Part shown: one piece after another, positions 9,860 to 19,135 of the stretch
Layout of the letters: each line of letters opens with the position of its first letter
Position numbering within the stretch: position 1 is the stretch's first letter
From: PALSA-911 sp963743035
GTDB lineage: Bacteria; Pseudomonadota; Alphaproteobacteria; Acetobacterales; Acetobacteraceae
DNA length: 64,000 nt
Assembly (NCBI GenBank): GCA_963743035.1
Contig: CAVUOB010000018.1
Coordinates: 372,001-436,000 of the forward strand
Reading direction: 5' to 3'
Program-made: the position numbers and the translations under genes
Notes under the pieces: model-generated
Databases searched by the model: none
Seen by the model: the letters and a program-made list of their open reading frames with translations, nothing else
What the model was told of the DNA's origin: nothing

Positions 9860-10443
9860 GCATGAACCAGAAACACGACCTGGACCGCCGCGCGGTCGTC
9901 GCCACGCTGTTGAAGGATCCCGGGGAGCTGCTGGTGGTGACCGGCCTGGGCTCGGCGACCTATGACGCCGGCGCGGCCGGCGACCGGCCGGAGAATTTCT
10001 ACCTCTGGGGCGCCATGGGCGGCTCGGTCATGATCGGCCTCGGCCTGGCCATCGCCCAGCCGGACAGGCGGGTGCTGGTGATCACCGGCGACGGCGAGAT
10101 GCTGATGGGCATGGGTTCGCTCGCCACGGTTGCGGCCCAGGCGCCGGAGAACCTTTCCGTCGTGGTGCTGGACAACGGCCAGTTCGGCGAGACCGGGGCG
10201 CAGCGCAGCCATACCGGCCATGGCACCAACCTCGCCGCGGTGGCCGCCGCCTGCGGCTGGCCGGCGACCACGACGGCAACGACGATGGCCGAGGTCGAGA
10301 CGCTGACCGGCCGGCTGCGCCAGGAAAAACTGTTCGCGGTGATCAAGATCTCCACCGCGGAGGTGACGCGCTTCCTGCCGCCGCGCGACGGCGCCTATCT
10401 GACGCACCGCTTCCAGGCGGCGCTGGGGGTTGCCGCCCCGTAG
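9856..10443 (+). CDS. Thiamine-diphosphate decarboxylase, beta subunit (sulfopyruvate decarboxylase-like)
   Basis: A 195-aa PP half of the decarboxylase. The ThDP/Mg site motif begins at GDG (78-80, in ITGDGEMLMGMG) and closes at Asn107 (VVVLDNGQFGETG), matching ComE-type subunits. ATG 9856 overlaps the alpha stop (ATGA); further in-frame ATGs at 9847 and 9862 are less well placed. The two subunits should form the active site at their interface. The downstream gap shows no clear T-tract terminator. Confidence 0.8.
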   Translation: MSMNQKHDLDRRAVVATLLKDPGELLVVTGLGSATYDAGAAGDRPENFYLWGAMGGSVMIGLGLAIAQPDRRVLVITGDGEMLMGMGSLATVAAQAPENLSVVVLDNGQFGETGAQRSHTGHGTNLAAVAAACGWPATTTATTMAEVETLTGRLRQEKLFAVIKISTAEVTRFLPPRDGAYLTHRFQAALGVAAP

Positions 10444-10751
10444 CGCCGCCGGCGCTCCTTGCTCCGTAGCGCCGCTGCCGGCGTTACCCGAGAGCGCGCT
10501 CCCCTGGTGCCCCCGGGGGGCTGCGATTGTTAAGCACATGTTAAGCACAAAACGTATCAACCGATTAAAAATGAGCGGGACCGGCTGGCGCGGCCAAATA
10601 TGATCTGGCGGCAGGATGGTTTTTCAGCGAAAATGATCAAAATGGGAGTTCAGCTGCCCCAGCACCCGTAGAGGCGCAGGGCGAGGGCTCGTGCATCGAG
10701 GCAGTGGCCTGACCGGCCATGCCGTCGAGGGGTGTCAGGTACGGGTTGCAG
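10444..10751. other. Intergenic region with an 11-bp tandem repeat
   Basis: This 308-nt gap precedes the RND pump operon. It holds a GC-rich palindrome (CCCCCGGGGG near 10510-10520). It also holds a tandem pair of GTTAAGCACA followed by T or A, at 10529-10539 and 10540-10550, at the start of an AT-rich stretch (to about 10640) suited to a promoter. The direct repeats could bind a regulator of the pump. No ORF or RNA gene was recognised here. Confidence 0.4.
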
Positions 10752-11948
10752 ATGATGAACCATGGACGAGATTTGCCTGGCAGCTTCCGGATGCTGCTGT
10801 GGGCCGGGTGTTTTCCGGCCTTTCTTATGCTGAGCCCGGCCTATGCCCAGGCGCCGGCAGCGCCGCCTGCGCCGGGCGCCGTCCAGCCCGGGCCGGCCGC
10901 GGTGCCGGTCACCACGGCGCATGCGAAGCGGATGGATTTTCCGGTCTATCTGCGCGGCCTCGGCCAGGTGCAGGCCTCCGCCTCCGTGCTCGTGCGCGCG
11001 CGGGTCGACGGGACGCTGATGCAGGTGCCGGTTGCCGAAGGGCAGACGGTGAAGCAGGGGGAACTGATCGCGGTCATCGATCCGCGCCCGTTCAAAGCCG
11101 CGCTGGACCAGGCCGAGGCGAAGAAGGCGCAGGATCAGGCCTTGCTGGCCAACGCCAAGCTGGACCAGGCGCGCTACGCCAGCCTCGCCAAGCAGGATTT
11201 CGCCTCCCGCCAGCAGGTCGACACGCAGCAGGCGCTGGTCAACCAGTACATCGCCGCCATCGCCGGCGACGACGCGGCGATCGAGTCGGCCAAGCTCAAT
11301 CTCGGCTTCTGCTACATCACCTCGCCGATCCCCGGCCGGGTCGGGCTGCGCCTGGTCGATCCCGGCAACCTGATCCATGCGAACGACGCCACCGGCATCG
11401 TCTCGATCAACCAGGTGCAGCCGATCGCTGCCACCTTCACCCTGCCGCAGGACGCGCTGCCGCGCATCAATGCGGCGATGGCGGGGAGCAAGCTGCCGGT
11501 TCTCGCCTATGCCAGTGACGACAGGACGCAGCTCGGCCAGGGCAGCCTGCTGACACCCGATAACACGATCGATCCGATGACGGGCACGATCAAGCTGAAG
11601 GCGGTGTTTCCGAACCAGGACAATGCGCTCTGGCCGGGGCAGTTCATCAACCTGCGCCTGTTGGTCGAAACCCAGGTGAACGTGGTGACGGTGCCCACGC
11701 CGGCGATCCAGCACGGCCCGGGCGGGCTGTATGTCTATATCGTCAATCCGGACACGTCGGTGGCGCGCGTGCCGGTGGAGGTGTCGGTTGCCGATGGCGG
11801 CCTCAGCGTGGTGTCCAAGGGGCTGGGCGATGATGCGGTGGTGGTTACCGACGGCCAGTCCCGCCTGCAGGCCGGGATGCGCGTGGCGGCCACGGAAATG
11901 AAGACCGTGCCGCCCGGGCCGGCCAAGCCGTCGGCCTCGGGCAGTTGA
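10752..11948 (+). CDS. RND efflux periplasmic adaptor (MdtA-like)
   Basis: A 398-aa membrane-fusion protein linking an inner-membrane RND pump to an outer-membrane channel. It has a signal sequence (to about residue 32, ...LSPAYAQA) and then a lipoyl/barrel-sandwich half (VRARVDGTLMQVPVAEGQTV). A helical hairpin rich in Ala/Gln/Lys spans about residues 115-180, followed by the second lipoyl half (CYITSPIPGRVG) and a beta-barrel (NTIDPMTGTIKLKAVFPN). No lipobox Cys is present. The start is placed at ATG 10752; ATG 10755 and a longer in-frame start at 10719 exist. The permease begins 45 nt downstream. Its TolC partner may be the gene at 53856. Confidence 0.9.
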   Translation: MMNHGRDLPGSFRMLLWAGCFPAFLMLSPAYAQAPAAPPAPGAVQPGPAAVPVTTAHAKRMDFPVYLRGLGQVQASASVLVRARVDGTLMQVPVAEGQTVKQGELIAVIDPRPFKAALDQAEAKKAQDQALLANAKLDQARYASLAKQDFASRQQVDTQQALVNQYIAAIAGDDAAIESAKLNLGFCYITSPIPGRVGLRLVDPGNLIHANDATGIVSINQVQPIAATFTLPQDALPRINAAMAGSKLPVLAYASDDRTQLGQGSLLTPDNTIDPMTGTIKLKAVFPNQDNALWPGQFINLRLLVETQVNVVTVPTPAIQHGPGGLYVYIVNPDTSVARVPVEVSVADGGLSVVSKGLGDDAVVVTDGQSRLQAGMRVAATEMKTVPPGPAKPSASGS

Positions 11949-11993
11949 CGATGCGGATGATGATCACGCCGGCGGGGATGGGGTTCTAGACGC

Positions 11994-14900
11994 ATGAGCA
12001 TCTCCACCCCCTTCATCCGCCGTCCGGTCGCGACCTCGCTGCTGATGGCCGCCTTCGTGCTGGTCGGTCTGGCGGCCTATCCGTTCCTGCCCGTCGCGCC
12101 ATTGCCGCGGGTGGATTTCCCCACCATCAACGTCACCGCCAAATTCCCCGGCGCCAGTCCGGAGACGATGGCGACCTCTGTGGCCCAGCCGCTGGAGTAC
12201 CAGTTCGCGCAGATCCCCGGCGTGGCGCAGCTCACCTCGATCAGCGTGCTCGGACAGTCGCAGATCACCATCCAGTTCGACCTCGACCGCAACATCGACG
12301 CGGCCGCCGGCGATCTGCAGGCGGCGATCCAGGCGGCCTCCGGGCAATTGCCGAAAAACATGCCGAGCCCGCCGACCTATCGCAAAGTCAATCCGGCCGA
12401 CAGCCCGATCCTGATCCTGGCGGTGCAGTCCGACGCGATGCCGCTGATCACCGTCGACGACTACGCCGACAACATTCTCAGTCGCAGCAGATCTCGCAGA
12501 TCGCCGGCGTCTCCCAGGTGCTGATCGGCGGCGAGCAGAAGCGCGCGGTACGGGTGCAGGTGGACCCGGCCAAGCTGGCGGCCATGGGCCTGACGCTGGA
12601 AGATGTTCGCCTGATGCTGGTGAACGCGACGGTTAACCAGCCGAAGGGCACGATCGACGGCGACCAAGAAATCCTTCGCCATCTACGACAATGATCAGCT
12701 GACCAAGGCCGAGGAATACAACAACGTCATCCTGGCCTACCGCAACGGCGCCGCGGTGCGCGTGCGCGACATCGGCCGGGCGGTTGATGCGGCCGGAAAA
12801 CAATCAGCTCGCGGGATGGCAGAACGGCAAGCGCGGCATCCTGCTGCTGGTGTTCAAGCAGCCCGGCGCCAACGTCATCGACACGGTGGAACGCATCAAG
12901 GCCGCCTTGCCGCGGCTGGAAGCCTCCATCCCGCCGTCGATCCATACCTCCATCGTCATGGACCGCACCCAGACCATCCGCGCCTCGGTCGCGGACGTGC
13001 AGTTCACGCTGGTGCTGTCCATCGCGCTGGTGGTGATGGTGATCTTCGTCTTCCTGCGCAATGTGTGGGCGACGATCATCCCGTCACTGACCGTGCCGGT
13101 GGCGCTGGTCTGCACCTTCGCGGTGATGTACCTGCTCGGGCTTCAGCCTGGACAATCTGTCGCTGATGGCGCTGACGATCTCGGTCGGCTTCGTCGTGGA
13201 CGACGCGATCGTCATGCTGGAGAACATCTACCGCCATATCGAAGAGGGCATGAAGCCGCTGGACGCGGCGCTGAAGGGCGCCGGCGAGATCGGCTTCACC
13301 ATCGTCTCCATCAGCTTCTCCCTGATCGCGGTGTTCATCCCGCTGCTGCTGATGGGCGGCATCGTCGGGCGGCTGTTCCGCGAGTTCGCGATGACCGTGA
13401 CCGTTGCGGTGGTGGTCTCGGCGATCGTGTCGCTGACGCTGACGCCGATGATGTGCTCGCGCTTCCTGTCGCACGACCATGCCCAGCACGGCCGGATCTA
13501 CCGCGTCATCGAGGGTGTCTTCGACGGGCTGCTGAACTTCTACCGCCGCACGCTGGATGTTGTGCTGCGCCATCAGTTCCTGACGCTGATGGTCTTCTTC
13601 GCCACGATGGGCCTGACGGTCTATCTGTACATCATCATTCCGAAGGGCTTCTTTCCCACCCAGGATACCGGCGTGGTCATCGCCATCTCCGAGGCCGCGC
13701 AGGATGTCTCATTCGGAGAGATGATGCGGCTGCAGCAGAACCTGGGCGACGTGATCGGCGCCGATCCCGATGTCGCTTCCTTCGCATCGACCGTCGGTGC
13801 CGGCGTCGGCGGGCAGACCGGCAATAACGGCCGGTTCTACATCAACCTGAAACCGTGGGATCAGCGCACTGCCGGCACCGCGCAGGATTTCATCGCCCGG
13901 GTTCGTGCCAACGCCACCAAGGTCGAGGGTGCGAACCTCTACTTGCAGGCCGCGCAGGACATCAATGTCGGTGGCCGGCTGGCGCGCACGCAGTACCAGT
14001 ACACGCTGCAGGACGCCGATCTGCACGAGCTGTATGACTGGGCGCCGAAGGTGCTGGACAAGCTGCGCTCGCTGCCGATGCTGCGTGACGTGGCGACGGA
14101 TCAGCAGATGGCCGGAACCACGGCGACGCTGACGATCGATCGCGACCAGGCTTCCCGCTTCGGCATCCTCCCGGCAGCAGATCGACGCCACGCTGTACGA
14201 CGCATTCGGCCAGAACCAGATCACCCAGTATTTCTCCCAGGTGAATTCCTACCATCTGATCCTGGAGGTGCTGCCGGACCAGCTCGGCGAATTGAAGACG
14301 CTGGAGAAGCTCTATGTGCGCTCCGCGACCGGCCAGGCAGTGCCGCTGTCCACCTTCGTCAAGGTCGATACCGTGCCGGTACAGCCGCTATCGGTCAGCC
14401 ATCAGAGCCAGTTCCCGGCGGTGACCATCTCCTTCAACCTCGCACCGGGCGTGGCGCTCGGCGACGCGGTGGCGGCGATCCAGGCGGCGATGACGACGAT
14501 GGGGGTGCCGGACACGATCACCGGCACGTTCCAGGGCACGGCCGCGGCGTTCCAGTCCTCGCTTGCCAGCCAGCCCTACCTGATCGCGGCGGCGCTGATC
14601 ACCGTCTACCTGATCCTCGGCATCCTGTATGAAAGCTACATCCTGCCGCTGACCATTCTTTCCACGCTGCCGTCGGCTGGCGTCGGGGCGTTGCTGATGC
14701 TGCTGCTGGCGGGCTTCGACCTGTCGGTCATAGCCTTGATCGGCGTGATCCTGCTGATCGGCATCGTCAAGAAGAACGGCATCATGATGGTGGATTTCGC
14801 CATCACCGCGGAACGCCATGGCGGCATGAAGCCGCTGGACGCGATCCGCCAGGCGTGCCTGCTGCGCTTCCGCCCGATCCTGATGACGACGATGGCGGCG

Positions 14901-15137
14901 ATGCTTTCGGGCCTGCCGCTGATGCTGGGCACCGGCGCCGGCTCCGAACTGCGCCGTCCGCTCGGCTTTGCCATGGTCGGCGGACTCGCGCTCAGCCAGA
15001 TCCTGACGCTCTACACCACGCCCGTGGTGTACCTGTATCTGGACCGGCTGCAGCATCGGCTGTCGCGCAAGACACGCCGCGTGCCGGCGCTGGCAACCAA
15101 GCTGGGCTCGACAGCGGATCTGCGCAGCGGCGACTGA
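11994..15137 (+). pseudogene. RND multidrug efflux permease, MdtB/MdtC-like (multiple frameshifts as given)
   Basis: This is an inner-membrane proton-driven RND pump of the MdtB/C group. Translation in successive frames reproduces the whole protein: N-terminal FIRRPVATSLLM, VIPSLTVPVALV-type TM loops, SVGFVVDDAIVMLEN, GFFPTQDTGVV, and the C-terminal LRRPLGFAMVGGL. The frame shifts near 12481-12484 (two extra bases), 12664, 12789, 13140 and 14173. Deleting six bases leaves exactly 1046 codons, the normal family length, with no internal stops and conserved sequence on both sides of every break. I therefore infer inserted bases in the sequence, though a real pseudogene is not excluded. It is co-transcribed with the upstream adaptor. 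Confidence 0.85.
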
Positions 15138-15206
15138 TTTTCCGGCATATTGTCGCCGACGTCCCTGTCCCGCACACTCGCGGCCTTATCCAGGGGACGG
15201 AAAGAC

Positions 15207-15998
15207 ATGGAAATCAGCCTGCAAGGCCGTAGCGCCATCATCACCGGGGCCAGCAAGGGGCTGGGCCTTGCCATGGCTACGCAATTCGCCGCATCGGGCG
15301 CCGACGTGGCGATCCTGGCGCGCAATCCGGACGGGCTGAAGGAAGCCCAGGCGGCGATCTCCGCTACCGCCAAGGGCACGGTTGCCGGCTTTGCCTGCGA
15401 CGTCTCCAAGGCCGATGACGTGAAGCGCGGCTACGAAGCCGCCATGGCCGCCTTCGGCAAGATCGACATCATGGTCAACAACGCCGGCATCTCCCGCGCC
15501 ATGCCGTTCGACCAGATCACCGACGAGCTATGGCAGGAGGACCTTGACCTGAAGCTGTTCGCCGCCATCCGCTTCTGCCGCCTGGTCATGCCGCAGATGA
15601 AGGAACGCCGCTGGGGACGGGTGATCAACGTGCTGAACATCGGCGCCAAGGCCCCCAAGGCCGGCGGCGCGCCGACCGCGGTTTCCCGCGCGGCCGGCAT
15701 GGCGCTGACCAAGGTGCTGTCGGGCGAGGGGGCGCCGCACAACGTGCTGGTGAACGCGATGCTGGTGGGCCAGATCGTCAGCGACCAATGGGCCCGCCGG
15801 CACAAGGCCGCTGTCGCCGCCGGATCGAACGAAAGCTTCGAGGACTACGCCGCCAAGCTCGGCGCGCCGATCCCGCTGAAGCGGCTGGGCAAGGCAGAGG
15901 AATTCGCCGCGATGGCGTGCTTCCTGTGCTCCGAACAGGCTGGTTTCATTACGGGAACAGCCATCAACGTCGACGGCGGCGCGTCGCCGGTGGTGTAG
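15207..15998 (+). CDS. SDR-family protein with altered catalytic residues
   Basis: A 263-aa short-chain dehydrogenase/reductase fold. The NAD(P)-binding motif TGASKGLG is at 13-20, NNAG at 91-94, and the C-terminal INVDGGASP is conserved. The catalytic YxxxK is not present: at the matching positions the protein has Thr157 and Arg161 in PTAVSRAAG, and the preceding Ser is also not clear. It may bind nucleotide without classical dehydrogenase chemistry, or use other residues. ATG 15207 has a GGGACGGAAAG leader. It follows the RND gene by 70 nt and converges on emrB across a palindromic element. Confidence 0.85.
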   Translation: MEISLQGRSAIITGASKGLGLAMATQFAASGADVAILARNPDGLKEAQAAISATAKGTVAGFACDVSKADDVKRGYEAAMAAFGKIDIMVNNAGISRAMPFDQITDELWQEDLDLKLFAAIRFCRLVMPQMKERRWGRVINVLNIGAKAPKAGGAPTAVSRAAGMALTKVLSGEGAPHNVLVNAMLVGQIVSDQWARRHKAAVAAGSNESFEDYAAKLGAPIPLKRLGKAEEFAAMACFLCSEQAGFITGTAINVDGGASPVV

Positions 15999-16000
15999 GC

Positions 16001-16229
16001 AAGGAAGGCCAGGGGGCTTTGCCCCCCATGCTTGAGGTTTGGGGACCCCCAGCAAGGGACAGTCGTCCCTTGCATCCCTTTCCGTTGGGTTAGTCGAAGA
16101 GGGGGCATAACCGCCGTAGCAGCAGCGAGGTCCGAGATCCGCCCCCTCTTCGACTAACCCGTCCGAGGGGTCCAGGGGATGACCATCACCTGGCGGGGTT
16201 CCAAGGGGCGGAGCCCCTTGGCCTTCCTT
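16001..16229. repeat. Nested inverted-repeat element between convergent genes
   Basis: The outer 25-nt arms (16001-16025 and 16205-16229) are inverted copies with three mismatches. Inside is a perfect 20-bp inverted repeat (16087-16106 and 16141-16160) around a 34-nt loop. Each outer arm also folds locally: GGGGGC-TTT-GCCCCC at 16012-16026, and a 9-bp stem with 3-nt loop at 16201-16221. The element fills the gap between the SDR (+) and emrB (-) genes and shares its arm sequence with the repeat at 36-99. A role as a bidirectional terminator is likely. Confidence 0.65.
16201..16221 (-). terminator. Hairpin downstream of emrB
   Basis: A perfect 9-bp stem (CCAAGGGGC/GCCCCTTGG) with a 3-nt loop begins 10 nt after the emrB stop. 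There is no T-run, so termination strength is uncertain. It is also the right outer arm of the nested repeat at 16001-16229. Confidence 0.5.
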
Positions 16230-16230
16230 A

Positions 16231-17793
16231 TCAATGCCCGCCAGCGGCAGCCATCTTGGGGCGGGCCAGGAAGAATGTCAGCGGCACCGCGATGAAGAAG
16301 GACAGCGCCATCAGCAGGAACACGTCGTTGTAGGTCAGCGTCAGCGCTTCCCGCTGCACCATCAGGGATATTCGCTTCAGCGCCGCCAGATGCGCCTCGC
16401 CGGCCTTGGCCGTGGTCATCGCCTGGGTGATGCCGTCGATCACATTCATCGCTCCCGGCCGCGCCCAGTTCACCTGTTCCTGCAGGTGCAACACGTGCAC
16501 CGCCTTGCGCGAGGTCGCCACCGTGTTGATCAGTGCGAGCCCGATCGCACCGCCGAGGTTGCGCATCAGGTTGTAGAGGCCGGATGCATTCTTCAGCGCC
16601 GCCGGTTCCAGCGTGCCAAGCGCGACCTGCGTGACCGGCAGCATGATGAACATCATCGAGAAGCCGCGCAGCGCCTGGGGCAGCAGCATCTCCCAGAACG
16701 CCGACTGGCTGGTCAAATGCCCGAGCCACCAGAGCGAGGTTCCGAACATCACCAGCCCGAATGCCAGCAGGATGCGCAGGTCCACGAACTTGGCCAGGTT
16801 GCCCACGACCGGCGCGCTGATGAACATGGTCAGGCCGACCACGAACATGGTCTGGCCGATCTGCAGGCTGTTGTAGCCGCGCACCTGGCCCAGGAACAGC
16901 GGCGTCACATACACCGATCCGTAGAGCCCGAGCCCCAGCACCAGGCTGAACAGGCATCCGGCGGCGAAATTGGCGTTGGTGAAGGCGCGCAATTCCACCA
17001 GCGGGTCGCGCCGCGTCAGCATCCGCCAGAAGAACAATGCGCCGGCGATGACGGCGACCGCGGAGAAGATGCGGATCAGCTCGTCGTCGAACCAGTCGTT
17101 CCGGTTGCCTTCCTCCAGCACATATTCCAGCGAGCCCAGGAAGGCCGCCATCAGCAACAGCCCGAACGCGTCGAAGCGCTTCAGCAGGCTGAAATCCGGC
17201 TTGTCGATATCCAGGAAGGCCCAGACGCTGGCCGAGATCGCCAGGCCCACGGGCACGTTGATCAGGAACAGCCAATGCCAGGAGAACTGCTCGGTCAGCC
17301 AGCCGCCGAGCGTCGGGCCGATCGTCGGCGCCATTGTCGCGGTCAGTCCGATCAGCACCGTGACCGGACCGCGTTTGGCGCCGGGGAACAGCAGGAACGA
17401 GGTCGCGAAAACCGTGGGGATCATCGCGCCGCCGATGAAGCCCTGCATGGCGCGGAAGGCAACCATCGGACCGAGGCCGGTGGCGAAGGCGCACAGGAAG
17501 GAGAACACCGTGAAGCCCAGCGCGCTGGCCGTGAACAGCACGCGGGTGGACAGCAGCCGCGACAGCCAGCCCGAAAGCGGGATCATCACGATCTCCGCGA
17601 TCAGATAGCTGGTCTGCACCCAGGCGACCTCGTCCGAGCTCGCGGCCAGCCCGGCCTGCACCTCGGCGATGGAGGCGCTGACGATCTGGATGTCCAGGAT
17701 GGCCATGAACATGCCCACGACCATGGACATGAAGCCGACCCATTGCCGCCAGGTCAGCTTGTCTTCCGACGCGGCCTGACCGATCGCGGCCAT
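16231..17793 (-). CDS. emrB: DHA2-family multidrug MFS permease (EmrB-like)
   Basis: A 520-aa 14-TM proton antiporter of the DHA2 family. Motif A-like and motif C features are present: LDIQIVSASIAEVQAGL in TM1, an arginine-ended SGWLSRLLSTRVLF loop, and GPTLGGWLTEQFSWHWLFLIN, diagnostic of EmrB/QacA-type pumps. It begins three bases after the emrA stop (17797) on the same strand, the usual emrAB order. With EmrA and a TolC-type channel it would export hydrophobic drugs or uncouplers directly out of the cell. The cluster is probably controlled by the divergent TetR gene at 19136. Confidence 0.9.
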   Translation of the reverse strand: MAAIGQAASEDKLTWRQWVGFMSMVVGMFMAILDIQIVSASIAEVQAGLAASSDEVAWVQTSYLIAEIVMIPLSGWLSRLLSTRVLFTASALGFTVFSFLCAFATGLGPMVAFRAMQGFIGGAMIPTVFATSFLLFPGAKRGPVTVLIGLTATMAPTIGPTLGGWLTEQFSWHWLFLINVPVGLAISASVWAFLDIDKPDFSLLKRFDAFGLLLMAAFLGSLEYVLEEGNRNDWFDDELIRIFSAVAVIAGALFFWRMLTRRDPLVELRAFTNANFAAGCLFSLVLGLGLYGSVYVTPLFLGQVRGYNSLQIGQTMFVVGLTMFISAPVVGNLAKFVDLRILLAFGLVMFGTSLWWLGHLTSQSAFWEMLLPQALRGFSMMFIMLPVTQVALGTLEPAALKNASGLYNLMRNLGGAIGLALINTVATSRKAVHVLHLQEQVNWARPGAMNVIDGITQAMTTAKAGEAHLAALKRISLMVQREALTLTYNDVFLLMALSFFIAVPLTFFLARPKMAAAGGH

Positions 17794-17796
17794 CCG

Positions 17797-18990
17797 TCAG
17801 TGACCGTCGAAGCCGAGCGTGGCGGCGGCGGCGCCGAAGAAGCCGAGGCGCTGGGCAGCGGGGCCGCGCGTGTCCACTTCGGCGGTGACCGACAGGCCCG
17901 CCCGCAGCCAGCCCGCCTTCTCCGCATCGGCGGGGTCGATGACGATCTTCACCGGCACGCGCTGCACCACCTTGGTGAAGTTGCCGGTGGCATTCTCCGG
18001 CGGCAGCAGGGAGAACAGCGCCCCGGTCGCCGGCGCCAGGCTGTCCACATGGCCGGTCACTTCGGCGGAGCTGTCGATATCCGGCGTCAGCGCCACCTTC
18101 TGCCCGGGCCGCATCTGGCGCAGCTGGGTCTCCTTGAAATTGGCGATGACATAGAGCCGGCGCGCCGGCGGGGCGACGGCGATCAACTGCTGGCCGACCT
18201 GCACGTGCTGGCCGAGCTGCGCGGCCCGGTTGCCGACGATGCCGTCGAACGGCGCGCGGATGACGGTGTAGGCCAGGTTGCTCTCGGCCAGCCGGACCGC
18301 AGCGTCGGCGGTCACGCGGCGCGCGTCGGCCTGGTCCGCCTGCGCGTTCGCCACGCTCAGCGCCTCGGATGCGCTGGTCCGCTGGGCCCGGGCGGAGGCG
18401 AGCGCGGCGTCCGCCTTGCGGGCGCCGGCCACTGCCGTGTCGTTGGACTGGCGCGAGGTCCAGCCGGCGCCGACCAGCGTGCCGCTGCGCCCGGCCTCGG
18501 CCGTGGCCCGGGTCACTTCGGCCTGCGCCTGGGCGATCACGGCGTCGGCCTGGTCGATGGCGGCGCGCGCCTGCTCGATCTGCCGCCGCGCGGTGACGGC
18601 GGCGGCGGCGGCCTCGGCGGCGGAGCCGCGGGCCTGATCCAGCCGCGCCTGCCAGTCGGTCGGGTCCAGCGTGATGAGCGGATCGCCGGTATGAACCACC
18701 TGATTGTCGGCGACATGGATCGCGGTCACGTCGCCGTCGATGCGCGGGCCCAGCACGGCGATATCGCCCTGGACATAGGCGTTGTCCGTGCTTTCGACAT
18801 AGCGACCTTCGCTCAACCACCAGTTCGCCGTCAGCCCCGCGCCGACCAGCACGACCGCCACCAGCAGCGGCCGCAGCAGCCTGCGCGACAGGCCGGCTTG
18901 CGCGGATTTTGCCTTCCCGGGCTTTCCGCCCGCGGGACGCACGGATTGCTTGTCTTCGAGGGGGGCGGGTTTCTCTGCAACGGCATTCAT
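17797..18990 (-). CDS. emrA: HlyD/EmrA-family efflux adaptor
   Basis: A 397-aa membrane-fusion protein. It has a cytoplasmic basic N-tail, one TM helix (about residues 39-58, LLRPLLVAVVLVGAG), a lipoyl half (TDNAYVQGDIAVLGPRIDG), a long Ala/Arg coiled-coil hairpin, the second lipoyl half (YTVIRAPFDGIVG) and a barrel domain. This is the EmrA layout. ATG 18990 (MNAVAEKPAP) is preferred over the upstream in-frame ATG at 19092, which would run through the TetR operator. It is the first gene of the emrAB operon, facing a TetR repressor gene. Confidence 0.9.
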   Translation of the reverse strand: MNAVAEKPAPLEDKQSVRPAGGKPGKAKSAQAGLSRRLLRPLLVAVVLVGAGLTANWWLSEGRYVESTDNAYVQGDIAVLGPRIDGDVTAIHVADNQVVHTGDPLITLDPTDWQARLDQARGSAAEAAAAAVTARRQIEQARAAIDQADAVIAQAQAEVTRATAEAGRSGTLVGAGWTSRQSNDTAVAGARKADAALASARAQRTSASEALSVANAQADQADARRVTADAAVRLAESNLAYTVIRAPFDGIVGNRAAQLGQHVQVGQQLIAVAPPARRLYVIANFKETQLRQMRPGQKVALTPDIDSSAEVTGHVDSLAPATGALFSLLPPENATGNFTKVVQRVPVKIVIDPADAEKAGWLRAGLSVTAEVDTRGPAAQRLGFFGAAAATLGFDGH

Positions 18991-19012
18991 CGTTCGCGTC
19001 CTGATGCGGGTT

Positions 19013-19036
19013 GAACCGAACGGTTCAGTTCGGTTC
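19013..19036. promoter_or_regulatory. Probable TetR operator between emrA and tetR
   Basis: A palindrome GAACCG-AA-CGGTTC (19013-19026) is followed directly by a further CGGTTC copy (19031-19036). A half site GAACCG recurs at about 19077-19082. The cluster lies in the 145-nt divergent space between emrA and the TetR-type gene, the normal place for an autoregulating repressor. Binding by that TetR protein is inferred from position and symmetry. Confidence 0.7.
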
Positions 19037-19135
19037 TGCATTAGGGGAGGCCGCGGGCCGACGTCAAGAGAAAACTGAACCGTATAGTCCATTTTAGGAT
19101 TGACGCGACACCGCTGCCTTCCACATAAATGTGTG

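Noticed and set aside
16154..19014. Very long open frames (888 aa minus, 926 aa plus) overlapping emrAB
   Set aside because: High GC makes shadow frames long. Their Arg/Gly/His-rich translation matches no family, whereas emrB and emrA read cleanly in their own frames.
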